Of a stretch of 64,000 nucleotides of DNA, positions 31,301-42,203 are shown one piece after another. Below the pieces are notes generated by a model that ran no database searches, was not told where the DNA came from, and was given only the letters and a program-made list of their open reading frames with translations. Position numbers and translations under genes: made by a program. Source of the DNA: Pyropia haitanensis (taxonomy: Eukaryota; Rhodophyta; Bangiophyceae; Bangiales; Bangiaceae); contig SDUX01000006.1 of assembly GCA_008729055.1 (NCBI GenBank), positions 1,249,501 to 1,313,500 of the forward strand, read 5' to 3'. The stretch's first letter is position 1. Each line of letters starts with the position of its first letter.

Positions 31301-32453
31301 GTCCAAAGATGCGGGGCGCAGAGCCCCGCGCCGCGTTCATCGCGCTGAGGCTCGGCTGCGCCTGGCCCACCCCCATGGCGCCAATGAGGACGCTGAAGAA
31401 CACCGTAAAGGTGGCCCCCGCCTCCATGTTGCCGCGCCGCACGAGGCGGTTGCCCACCCAAAAGGCGAGAGCGTACGCGTCGATGATGACGAGGAACGCG
31501 ACCGCCATGGCGGCGCCGGTGAGCAGGGCGCGGCGCTTGGCCACCGCCGCCGCGTGTCGGAGGTGACCCTCGTACCGGAGCGCCTCCTGCTCCTCCGACC
31601 CAAAAGCCGCAACGGTCCGGATGAGGCCCAACACCTCCTGCGCCACGCCCCCCGCCTTGGCGTACGCCGCCTGTCCCGCCAGCGTCGCGTCGGACATGGC
31701 CTTGGCATACGCGGCCCCGCTGATCATGAGAATGGGTACCACCGCCAGCACCACCAGCGTCAGCTCCCAGCCATACGCAAACGCAATGATCAGCCCCGAC
31801 ACAAAGGACGCCGCGTACTGCAGGGCGTAGGCAACCTTTGGGCCCATGCCAAGAGTCATCAGGTCCACGTCGCTCGCCACCCTGCTGGTAAGCTCACCCG
31901 TGTCTTGGGTGTCGTACCAGGCAATCTCCTGGCGAAAGAGGGAGCGCAGGTACAGCTTGCGGATGCGGCCACCCTGGCGCGTCGCGGCCAGCGAAAAGCA
32001 AAACACTTGGAAAAAGGCGAGCACCGCTGCCACGGCCGCCAGGATGAGCAGCTTGATGGCCAGCTCCTCCATGTCGTCCAGCATCTTGGTCGCCGCATCG
32101 CCCACCTGGTCGCCCCGCCCGCCCGCAGAGATAATGTCCCCAAACAGAATCGTAAACAGCGGGAGCATGGTGCCGTGGCCAATGGCGCAGACGACGCCCA
32201 CCGCCAGCAGGGCCAGGTCCCCTCGGGACGCAAAACGGTAGAGGCCCACCAGCGACACGGGCTTGAGCGCCGCCGCCCCATCGTCAGACGAGGCGCCGTC
32301 GCCGCCGCTGGGGCTGGCCTTGGCCGCCCCGGACGCGTCGCTCCCGCTCGCACCGCCGGTCGAGGAAGAGGTGGTGTGCGGCGTGGGCGGCCCGTCCACA
32401 GTGCCGTCGGGCAGCCCACCGGCGGCCACCTCATCTGCGCTGCCCGGCGCCAT
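28307..32453 (-). CDS. ABCB-type full-length ABC exporter (two exons)
   Basis: Exon 1 is 32453-31101 and exon 2 is 30909-28307, together about 1318 residues in the order TMD-NBD-TMD-NBD. After an acidic Ser/Gly N-tail come six helices, then NBD1 with Walker A GASGCGKS (split by the intron between K and S), signature LLSGGQKQRIAIARAL and Walker B LLLDEATSALDS. The second half repeats this with Walker A GPSGCGKS, signature RLSGGQRQRLCLARTL and VLLLDEATSALDS, then the switch His in VIAHRLSTIRAAD. Both sites look catalytically complete. Family knowledge: P-glycoprotein-like exporters move lipophilic compounds or metabolites out across the plasma or a vacuolar membrane. The true end, FYLQLVQNQAMDT then TGA at 28307, is one base out of frame at C6 28349-28354; the uncorrected frame would run on to 28189. 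Substrate is unknown. Confidence 0.92.
30910..31100 (-). other. 191-bp spliceosomal intron in the ABCB gene
   Basis: The minus strand shows a GTGCGT donor directly after the Walker A Gly-Lys codons and a pyrimidine-rich acceptor ending CCCCCCACAG before the AGT Ser codon. Joining the exons restores GCGKSTAVQLLERLYDP exactly, so the intron is phase 0. It is the clearest intron in the window. Confidence 0.9.
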
Positions 32454-34691
32454 CGGGAGCACGCGCGCAGCCTCCCCAGCGTCGGGCCCCCCGCCGACGC
32501 ACCGCCACCGCCGCCGTCCCTGGTCCACCCCACGAGAGGTGCGACGCGACCCGCCTGCACGCCCGGCGCGGGCGCAGACCAGCTCGAGCCCGGGGCCGCA
32601 ACGACAGCCGAGCGAGCCACCACCACGCCGGCACACGGGTCGGCATGCACGCCGCCCACGCTGCGGCACACCCCGACTGGGCCGCCCGCCAGCGGGCGCG
32701 CCCCCCCGCGCGAGCGCGCTTAAACGCAGGCATCCCCGCGCCAGCCACAGCGGCGGCACCGCCGAGCAGACGGCGCGGCGCGCGCGGGGTGGGCGCGATG
32801 TGCGCAGGGGCGGCCAACCCAAGGGAGAAAAAAGTGGGTGGAAGCCGCCGACACGGCGTGGAGGACGGCGCGAGCGTTGGATGTCTGCTGTATGGCCCGC
32901 CCCCAATGCCGCGTGGAGACGATCCGCCCGGCGCGTGTGCCGGGGCGGGCGGCGGAGCACCTGGCTGCACGGCATTGGCCTCATCCCCACGGCTCGTCCG
33001 ATAGATCGCCGCTCAGATATCACCAGTTGCGCACGATGGGCACGGCCAGGGAGGGCCCAGGGAGGGCCCCGCATCCCCTCCCCGCCAGCCAGCCAAAAAA
33101 GGATACGGTCGATTGGCGGCCGGGCGGGCGACGACGCCGCCGCCACTTCCCCGGGTCCCCATCACACGGCCGACAGTCGGCCATCAGGGTGGTCCGAGCC
33201 GGGACCGACGCGGCGATACGTGCGGCATCCCTCTGCGAGTCGCACCGGCACCACGCGTGGCGGGTTGAGGGTAACCCAGCCATAGCAGCAGGTCGGGAGG
33301 GGGCGCACATCGCGGCGGCGCTGAAAGTCCCACGCCGCGACCGGCACGTCCACAGCGGCGAGGGCAGAGCCCCAGCTCACACGAGCTCCCCCCCCCCCCC
33401 CCCGGCCGCGTGAGCCGCGCCACAGCCCCACACGTCGACTGGTGACGCCACGTGCACACCGCCGTCGACCGCGTCACCGCCGCCGCCGCCCCTTCCAAGA
33501 ACACGATCATGGACAGGTAACCAGGCGTTGAGGCGGCCAAACCGACAATAGTGCTGCAGACGGCGCCGCGTTGGACACTCGCAACGCGGTAGCGGGCGGA
33601 CGAGCGACGCGCACGAGGCGTGCACCACTGACGAGGCGGGCATGACCGACGGGGGAACCATGGAGAACGGGACGGTCCGACGCCAGTCAAGGCGGCCAGC
33701 TCGCCTGCCGCGTGCGCGCACACGACACGGGCACACGAGGGCGACGCGTCGATGGACGCGCCGCGGCCCAGCGTGCAGAAAACGGCGGTGCTGACGCTCG
33801 AAGAGGCGTCGCGATCGACGCCGGGGAGGTGGGTGCAGACGTACACGACAGAGACGGCGACGTCCATGGCCGACAGGGTGCTGAGACCTTGCACATCGGG
33901 GAAAGAAAAGAGCGGGAAGGAGAGAGGGGAAATGGTGAATAGCAGCAGAGCAGAGCAAGAAAAAAAAAAAAAAGGGGGACGGGGGGGGAAGAGCCAACAT
34001 TGGCGTACCAGCGAGCAGAAACGCGCGTGCCCGGTGCCGCAACACCGCACCCGGGGTGACAAGTCAGACAGGCGTCCCACGTACCTCACACCCTACCGCC
34101 CAGCGCGGCAGCTCCCAACCGCCGCGCCTCGTCCGCCCGCCCGCGACGCACGTCCCGCCGCCACCGCCCGCCCCCGCGCCGACGCGGCGCCCCCCACCCC
34201 CATGCCCACCCCGCATCCACCGCGCCGTGGCGGGTGCCCCGCCCCCAGCGCCCCCCGGCCGCACGCAGCGCCGCCACGACCGCCGCGGCGTCTGGCGGCC
34301 GCCGACCGGCGCGCACGCGCGGGTCGTCTGCGCCACACCCCCGGTGCGGGGGCGGCAGGGCGGACGCCAGCAACGCGCGGCGGCAAGCAGCGGGTGTACG
34401 CCGCCGACGGCGCGGGTGGGCGTCCCGCCGGTACCCCGTCGGCAGTCCCCACAGTAGGCGTCTCCCTCCACCGCCCTTCCCTACCGTCGGGGGGGGTGGG
34501 ACGCCGCCCACATCCACCAGCCCGCCCAGGCAGCACCACCCACCACGCCCCCACCACCGCCCCCTTTCCCCCCCCCCCCACAAATGCGCACCGCCAACGC
34601 ACCACCCCGCCCGCCCCATCCCAGTGTCAGCGATCCAGTGGGGCGGCCGCCACCGCCGCCGCCGCCGCCGTCGTCAGACCCCCCCCCTCCC

Positions 34692-34723
<32 letters not shown>

Positions 34724-35853
34724 CGCCCCACATCACGGGTGGGGCGCCGCGCACCCCCTGGCCGTCGACGCGACGGCCCGCCGGCACCCGCCGCCGCGCG
34801 GCGTGGCGGCAGCCGACATGGGCGCGCCTCCCCCCCCCTCCCCCACACACCCCCCCCCCCCCCCCCCCCCTCTCCCCCCACCATGCCCGTCGGGAGGGCG
34901 GGCGGATCCAAAACGGCGTCCGCGGCGGGATGGACCCAACGCAACGTCCACAGGGGGATGACGCACGCCACCGCGCGCGGGGCGGCGGCCAGCAGGAAAA
35001 AAAAAAACGACCAGTCAGAAAAAAAAAAAAAAAAAAAACAAGACAGTGGTGGCAGGCAGCGAGCGGCGGCAGCAGCGGCGCGGGACGGCGGCAGCAGCCG
35101 GCGGCAGAGAGGGGCTATCGCCGGCGACAAGGGTGAGCGCACCCCGTTTCGGGTGCCGGGGGGGGAGAGGGCGGGAACACGCCCGCCGCGGGGGCGCGCC
35201 AATGACGGCGGCGGCGGCGGCGGGCGGCGGCGGCGGCGGCGGTCGCGGCGGCCGTGCCGCCGCGGCGGGCGTCGGGCGGTGGACCGTCAGGCCGGCGGCG
35301 CCGCCGGTGGGCGCCCGCGGCAACGGCGGCCGCCGCCACGTGGCGCTGTCCGCACGGCTGCGAGGGGGGGGGGGGGGCGGGGGGAGCGGCGCGCCAGCTG
35401 CCGCCGCGTGCAGCGGGCGCGGCGCCGCGGGTCTGCCCGCGGCGTGGCGTGTCCGCGCCGCCACCGTGCGGGCGCGGTGGAGCGCCTGCTGTGGTGGGGG
35501 GAGGGCGCCGTGGCGGTGGCGGTGGCGGTGGCGGTGGCGGTGGCGGCGGCGGTGGCGGTGGCGGTGGCGGTGACGGCCGATGCGCTGGCGCGGGCACGCC
35601 GGCCGACGCTGCTCCGTCCCGCTCGGTGGCGGCGGCTGCCGCTGGGGTGACACCCGCCGGCACCGCAGCCGCCCCTCCCGGCCGTCCCCACCCCCGCCGC
35701 GGAAGCTGCGTGGCCGATGGACGGGCGGCGTCCGCAGCACCGGCAGGTGGGCGCCACGTCCGCCTCCGCCGCCGCCGCCCGGCCCTGCCCTGCTCGCATG
35801 GCGCGCCCGTCCACCCGCCGCCGCCGCGACGACCCGGCGGCCGGCGGCTACTG

Positions 35854-35886
<33 letters not shown>

Positions 35887-35978
35887 ATGCCGCCATGGCC
35901 CAGACCGTCCCCGCTCCATCCCCCTTGCCGGCGAGGCCTGTCGGGTCCACGGCCGCGGCCGGCGGCGGCTACCGCCCG
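32454..35978. other. Low-complexity region without an assignable gene
   Basis: The 5' flank of the ABCB gene followed by about 3 kb of GC-rich simple sequence: C-runs at 33390-33403 and 34850-34870, a CCG tract (34650-34725), A11 and A20 tracts (34997-35007, 35019-35038) and a GGTGGC hexamer array. Open frames exist in all phases. One, beginning at ATG 35895 (MAQTVPAPSP) and running into the duplicated segment to 36488, could be coding but has no recognisable domain. Confidence 0.4.
35511..35573 (+). repeat. GGTGGC hexanucleotide microsatellite
   Basis: About ten tandem copies of GGTGGC with one GGCGGC variant. In one frame it would encode alternating Val-Ala, in another Trp-Arg. No gene can be attached to it. 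Confidence 0.85.
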
Positions 35979-36628
35979 GGGCCACCACCCCCGCCGCGGG
36001 CGGGGTGCGCCCCGCTCGCCAGCGTTGCCGCCCCGCTCCAGCGCCGGCTGGCCAACGACCGGCGGCGGCCGCCGCCGACGCCCGTCGCCGCCCCCTTTGG
36101 CACTGGCGGACGGCGGGCGACCGCCGCCGCCTCCGTCTGCCGCGCAGGTGCACCATGGGGGCGGCGGCCATTCGCCGATGCAGAGGCACTGGATGGAACG
36201 GTAGCCGCCCGGGGACGCGCGGGCACCACAGGCCGCTGCAGGCGCTTGGGGTGGGGAGCCCGAACCCCCCCAAAAAAAACAAAAAAAAGACGTGCTAGCC
36301 CAACCACCGGGTGGCTACGGCCGACGCAAAGGCCGGCGGCGGGGCGGTTGGTTTGCCTGGCGCCTCACGCGGGCGGCGGCAGTCGCCGCCGAGCCGGCGT
36401 CGTTGGTGGACGACGGGCGGGCGCCGCCGTCGCGCCCCCCCGCCCCCCCGCCCCCCTCGGTGGGTGGCGGGTGTTGTCCCCCTCTTGACGCGCCAAGCCG
36501 CCCTCCGACCCGCACCGTTGCCCGACGCCAGTGGGGTCTACGTGCGTGATAGGGGAGCGATCAGGTGGCGGAGGTCCTCGGGTGGGGTAGCCGCTGGCTA
36601 CCGCACGCGGCCGCCCGCGGGGGCGGCG
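35979..36628. repeat. Segmental duplication, copy A, left half
   Basis: Nearly identical, in the same orientation, to 56564-57213 (constant offset 20585; single-base differences such as 36049 A versus 56634 G). It includes two A-rich tracts around 36272-36290. Identity stops abruptly at 36628 where the 1.36-kb TIR element begins; the matching sequence resumes at 42204. In the other copy this segment is the downstream flank of the bZIP gene. Confidence 0.95.
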
Positions 36629-37991
36629 CAGTGGTGTCTAACCCGTGAACGTCCTGAATGTTGCAGGGGCGTCCTAGAGGCCTTTGGAGGGGGGGGGGCG
36701 GCGTGCATGAGCGCACGCCGTTTGCAGTCTTCGCACGCTTTCGTGCGCTCGTCGTACGCTTGCGCACGCGCACGTGCGCGTGCGAAACGACGTCGAGTGC
36801 CACCTGGCGGACCGTCCCCCCTCGAAGTGAGATTATTTACCTCTCGACTCAACACAATTCGAGCAATGCCAAGTGCGCTGGGCCGTGCATTTGTCCGCAC
36901 GAGACCCAGGAGAACGTACCTATGTGCGAAAGTTGCAAGGCACCAATATCTGTCAATGAGCGACAAGACCCACCGTCCGTGCGGATGCGTCGGGGTCCTC
37001 TGGTTTCCTGGGCTCGGTCACAAGGCGTCCATTTGGGCGCAGTGTACGAGGGCATCGAGAGTGTCAAACGGAAGCTGGACGAGTTACGTGAAGCTCTTCC
37101 GGGAGCCCACGTGTCCACACTTCGACCTGATGGCTATTGACAAGCGCATCGACAGCTGCGGTGCCTGTTCCGTACTGCTTCTGAGATGGTTTGAGTGTAC
37201 ACTGATGGTTGCTCAGCGTGTGCCCACTCGGCTTGGCCCATTTGAGCGCACCCTTGTTCCTAATGGCACACGAAGGAGGCTCCGCAGGAAGGCGGCGGAG
37301 ACTGCGGCTTCGCCCGTCGACTGACAATGCGAGAACCTCCACCTGCCCCTACGTTCACCCTTCTTGAGTCCACATACGCTACCTGCCTCGGGGGATGTCG
37401 CTGGTCGAAGTGGGCCAGCCACTGCTTCTCAGGAAGAGCAGTCGAAAACAGGTTAGAAGTTCATTGCTGTCAGAACCGCTGCGCTTTTTCGGTCCCTCGC
37501 CAGGCTGCACCACGGGACACAACGAACGGCACGGAATGCCTAGCAATTTTTCGGGATCAGTCGTTGCGCAAAGGACAGCACTCATGAGGCTCATTCCAGC
37601 GTCCGAAGACTTAAGTTCGCCGTTTGAATGACGCGACCGTCCGAGAAGCCGTGCTCGGTCGTGCGTGGCGACTACGCAGCCGTGCCATGTTTGCACGACG
37701 ATGCACAAATCCGTGCGTGCATTGCGCCTTATAGCGTCGTGTGCTCCTCCGCTCGACTTCCGACCATATGCAAAGAGAGAGAACGAACGGGACGTAGAGG
37801 ACCTCCACCACGTCGCCAAGGTCGAGCTCCGGAAGTGGAGCGAAGTCTGCTTACAAGGCGTGCGCCGTGAAGTGCGAAAAAAACGCCCCTCACGGTACCT
37901 GACAGGGCGATTTTTTCCAGTCGCACGCGGTCGCACGCGCCGAGCACGCCCCAAATTTGGTGTCCCGACGTTTACGGGTTAGACACCACAG
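36629..37991. mobile_element. 1.36-kb TIR DNA element inserted in copy A
   Basis: The left end CAGTGGTGTCTAACCCGTGA and the inverted right end CTGTGGTGTCTAACCCGTAA match over about 25 bp with few differences. Both ends sit in a GCG context. The inside is less GC-rich than its surroundings and has subterminal clusters of TGCG/CGCA motifs (36725-36790 and 37915-37945), as often seen for transposase binding. The longest internal frame (36658-37140, + strand, about 160 residues with a CESCKAP motif) shows no transposase signature, so it is probably non-autonomous. A GCGGCG-like target duplication is possible but cannot be proven in such GC-rich flanks. The superfamily is not assigned. The element is absent from the homologous site at 57213. 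Confidence 0.8.
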
Positions 37992-38008
37992 CGCGGCGGG
38001 GGAACCTT

Positions 38009-39940
38009 GGAAACTCTAGGGTTGACGGGCCCGTCAACCCTGGCGTCAAGGCTGCGTCAAGGCTGCGTCAAGGCTGCGTCAAGGCTGCACCCGGAGATTG
38101 GCAGTCGGAGATGTACTTCACCGATTGGGTATTTTGGGTGTGGACCTCGGAACTGCGGTGGCAGCGCGCACCAGGGCGGCGCTGCCGCCGCCGCTCCCGC
38201 CACCGCCGCCCCCGCAGGCGGCTGCCCCTGCCCCCCGCCGCCGCCACGGTCGCAGCCGGGTGCCCCCGCCGACGTGTCCGCGGGTGCCCCCGCCCCCACC
38301 GCAGCTGCTGCCGCCCCCACCGCGGCTGCTGCCGCTCCCCCCGCGGCTGCGCCGCCCCCGCCACGGGCAGCCACCCCAGCCCCCCATGCCGCGAGCTGCC
38401 CCCCCTGCACCCCTGCCACGCGCTGCGCCCCCCGCCACCCTGGCCCACACCCGCCGCCACCGCGGCTGCCGCGGCTGCCGCGGGGGGCGGCCGCGGCCGC
38501 CGCCGCCGCCGCCGCCGCCGCCCGCCGCCCACCGCCGCCGCCGCCGCCGCGGCCGCCGCGGCTGCCGCGGCGGGCGGCCGCGGCCGTCCGCCGCCACCGC
38601 CGCCGCCGCCCCCGTCGCGGCCGTCCCCGCCCCCACCGCCGCCCGCCACCGCCGCCGCCGCGGCCGCCGCGGCGGACGGCCGCGGCCGCCCGCCACGGCC
38701 GCCGCCGTGGCCGCCGCGGCTGCCGCGGCCGCGACCGACGCCACCGCTGCCGCCGCCGCCGCCGCTGCCGCCGCCGCAGCCCGCCGCCGCCGCCGGCCGC
38801 CGCCGTGGCCGCCGCCGCCTCCGCCCCCGCCGCTGCGGGCTGCTGCCGCCCCGGCTGCCGCTGCCGCCGTCGCCGTTGCTGCCTGCCGCCGGCCGCCTGC
38901 CTGGCCGGCCGCCGGCCGCCTGCCGCCCGGGCTGCCGCCCCGGCCGCCGCCCCCACCGCCGCCGCCCCCACCGGGTTGCTGCCGCCCGGCTGCCGCTGCC
39001 GCCGCCGCCGTTGCTGCCGGCCGCCGCGAGCGGGCTGCCGCGGCCAGCGGGCTACCGCCGCCTGCCTTTCGCCGTCAATCGCGGGCTTCCTTTGTCGGCT
39101 GCCTCTGCCGCCACCGCTCGCTATCGCCGCTGCCGCGGCCCCCGCCGCCGCAGTGGCGGCTGGCGCCGCCGCCCCCGCCCTCGCGGCGGCGGCAATGGCT
39201 GCCGCCGCCGCCCCCTCCCGCCGCTGCCCCCGTGGCGGCAGCGGCCGCCGCCATGCGGGGGGAGGGGTGACCAGCCACGCTGCTTGCACGCAGAGGTATT
39301 TGAAAAAACATATAAGCCGCGATTATTTGATGTGGATACAAAAGTACACACACCTCAGACTTGATACACATCTCGCGGCCTGTTTGGCGAATCTAGTGTC
39401 CCGTACGTCTGGTCTGATAGGCTGTCACACGATTTGAACTGCGAATCTGTAACAATCAATACTGAACTTACTCCTGATGGACATGAGAGTACCACATTTG
39501 GAAGAACACCCATCCTGGTCAACGACTGGCAACTCCCCAACTGCTGAAGCGCCGGCGTCCGACGCCCCCCTCCACCCCGCCCGGTCGCCCGCTTCACCAT
39601 TTCCTGGCCACCCAGCACGCCAGGTGGATACACAAGCCAGTTTTACTTGTTCTATTCAGTTGTGCGTGCGGGTCTGCACACGTCTGGTAGAGCAGAGCCC
39701 CCAAAGAACCCATGAACGGACATAATGCAATCACCATCCCCCTCGGTTACGCCGCTCGGGGGCGCTGCTGACGGAGAAACAATGTCTAGATCTGATAGAT
39801 GTAGTTTTTGAAGGATGAGAGCACTGTGGGGCGTTGGACGGCCTGTCGCGGCTACCTGTCCAGAATGGACACTTTGGGGGTCTGTATGACCCACTTCCCG
39901 ACGTTTGCGAAACCTTCTGAGCACATAGTCGTGCTCAGCG
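38009..39940 (+). repeat. Foldback element, left inverted arm
   Basis: Inverted partner of 40121-42195. The inner 700 bp (39260-39940) is nearly identical to the partner; the outer part differs by indels within GCC-rich repeats. Confidence 0.9.
38019..38088 (+). repeat. Terminal palindrome and four 11-bp tandem repeats, left end
   Basis: 38019-38040 is a 22-bp perfect palindrome with core GGTTGACGGGCCCGTCAACC. It is followed by GTCAAGGCTGC repeated four times (38045-38088). The mirrored right end has the same palindrome (42164-42185) but only three copies. A protein-binding or hairpin role in transposition is plausible. Confidence 0.9.
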
Positions 39941-40120
39941 TCATTGACTTAGTTTGATGGGAACAGCTTGAGAAATTTTTGCTTCACTGTCTGAAACGCG
40001 TTGTAGCGGGGTGTGACGCGTTGCACCAAAGTGTGTGCAGGGCACTTCACCACGTGCAACACGAGTCAGGGACCACTTCACCAACTTTTCTGAACCAAGC
40101 TCAATCGACTAAACCGACAT

Positions 40121-41501
40121 CGCTGAGCACGGTTATGTGCTCAGAAGGTTTCGCAAACGTCGGGAAGTGGGTCATACAGACCCCCAAAGTGTCCATTCTG
40201 GACAGGTAGCCGCGACAGGCCGTCCAACGCCCCACAGTGCTCTCATCCTTCAAAAACTACATCTATCAGATCTAGACATTGTTTCTCCGTCAGCAGCGCC
40301 CCCGAGCGGCGTAACCGAGGGGGATGGTGATTGCATTATGTCCGTTCATGGGTTCTTTGGGGGCTCTGCTCTACCAGACGTGTGCAGACCCGCACGCACA
40401 ACTGAATAGAACAAGTAAAACTGGCTTGTGTATCCACCTGGCGTGCTGGGTGGCCAGGAAATGGTGAAGCGGGCGACCGGGCGGGGTGGAGGGGGGCGTC
40501 GGACGCCGGCGCTTCAGCAGTTGGGGAGTTGCCAGTCGTTGACCAGGATGGGTGTTCTTCCAAATGTGGTACTCTCATGTCCATCAGGAGTAAGTTCAGT
40601 ATTGATTGTTACAGATTCGCAGTTCAAATCGTGTGACAGCCTATCAGACCAGACGTACGGGACACTAGATTCGCCAAACAGGCCGCGAGATGTGTATCAA
40701 GTCTGAGGTGTGTGTACTTTTGTATCCACATCAAATAATCGCGGCTTATATGTTTTTTCAAATACCTCTGCGTGCAAGCAGCGTGGCTGGTCACCCCTCC
40801 CCCCGCATGGCGGCGGCCGCTGCCGCCACGGGGGCAGCGGCGGGAGGGGGCGGCGGCGGCAGCCATTGCCGCCGCCGCGAGGGCGGGGGCGGCGGCGCCA
40901 GCCGCCACTGCGGCGGCGGGGGCCGCGGCAGCGGCGATAGCGAGCGGTGGCGGCAGAGGCAGCCGACAAAGGAAGCCCGCGATTGACGGCGAAAGGCAGG
41001 CGGCGGTAGCCCGCTGGCCGCGGCAGCCCGCTCGCGGCGGCCGGCAGCAACGGCGGCGGCGGCAGCGGCAGCCGGGCGGCAGCAACCCGGTGGGGGCGGC
41101 GGCGGTGGGGGCGGCGGCCGGGGCGGCAGCCCGGGCGGCAGGCGGCCGGCGGCCGGCCAGGCAGGCGGCCGGCGGCAGGCAGCAACGGCGACGGCGGCAG
41201 CGGCAGCCGGGGCGGCAGCAGCCCGCAGCGGCGGGGGCGGAGGCGGCGGCGGCCACGGCGGCGGCCGGCGGCGGCGGCGGGCTGCGGCGGCGGCAGCGGC
41301 GGCGGCGGCGGCAGCGGTGGCGTCGGTCGCGGCCGCGGCAGCCGCGGCGGCCACGGCGGCGGCCGTGGCGGGCGGCCGCGGCCGTCCGCCGCGGCGGCCG
41401 CGGCGGCGGCGGTGGCGGGCGGCGGCGGGGGCGGGGACGGCCGCGACGGGGGCGGCGGCGGCGGTGGCGGCGGACGGCCGCGGCCGCCCGCCGCGGCAGG
41501 C

Positions 41502-41534
<33 letters not shown>

Positions 41535-42195
41535 GGCGGCCGGCGGCCGGCAGCAACGGCGGGGGCGGCAGCGGCAGCCGGGGCGACTGCAGCCCGCAGC
41601 GGCGGGGGCGGAGGCGGCGGTGGCGGGCGGCCGCGGCCGCCCGCCGCGGCAGCCGCGGCGGCCGCGGCGGCGGCGGCGGCGGTGGGCGGCGGGCGGCGGC
41701 GGCGGCGGCCGCGGCGGCCGCGGCCGCCCCCGCGGCAGCCGCGGCAGCCGCGGTGGCGGCGGGTGTGGGCCAGGATGGCGGGGGGCGCAGCGCGTGGCAG
41801 GGGTGCAGGGGGGGCAGCTCGCGGCATGGGGGGCTGGGGTGGCTGCCCGTGGCGGGGGCGGCGCAGCCGCGGGGGGAGCGGCAGCAGCCGCGGTGGGGGC
41901 GGCAGCAGCCGCGGTGGGGGCGGGGGCACCCGCGGACACGTCGGCGGGGGCACCCGGCTGCGACCGTGGCGGCGGCGGGGGGGGCAGGGGCAGCCGCCTG
42001 CGGGGGCGGCGGTGGCGGGAGCGGCGGCGGCAGCGCCGCCCTGGTGCGCGCTGCCACCGCAGTTCCGAGGTCCACACCCAAAATACCCAATCGGTGAAGT
42101 ACATCTCCGACTGCCAATCTCCGGGTGCAGCCTTGACGCAGCCTTGACGCAGCCTTGACGCCAGGGTTGACGGGCCCGTCAACCCTAGAGTTTCC
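40121..42195 (-). repeat. Foldback element, right inverted arm
   Basis: Inverted partner of 38009-39940. It carries extra GCC-type repeat sequence (roughly 41480-41700) and three rather than four terminal 11-bp repeats (42127-42159). Confidence 0.9.
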
Positions 42196-42203
42196 CGTCT
42201 TGG

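Larger units (their letters stand above)
38009..42195. mobile_element. 4.19-kb foldback element (giant inverted repeat)
   Basis: Two long inverted arms, 38009-39940 and 40121-42195, flank a 180-bp spacer. From 38800 inward the arms mirror each other around position 40030.5 almost base for base; the right arm is about 143 bp longer because of differences in the GCC-rich part and in the terminal tandem repeat. Each arm has, from outside in: GGAAACTCTAGGG, a perfect palindrome, 11-bp tandem repeats, about 80 bp of unique sequence, 1.1-1.25 kb of GCC-type simple sequence, and about 700 bp of ordinary-composition sequence. The mirrored frames in the arms (for example 39652-39924 and 40137-40409, 90 residues each) show no known domain. 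The architecture fits foldback/TIR-dominated non-autonomous DNA transposons. It is absent from the homologous empty site. Confidence 0.85.

Noticed and set aside
36658..37140. 160-codon frame in the 1.36-kb element as a transposase
   Set aside because: No DDE/D catalytic pattern or known transposase motif; too short for an autonomous enzyme.
38098..39270. Long Pro/Ala/Arg-rich frames in the foldback arms
   Set aside because: They are the GCC repeat translated in all frames and strands, with no non-repetitive coding signal.
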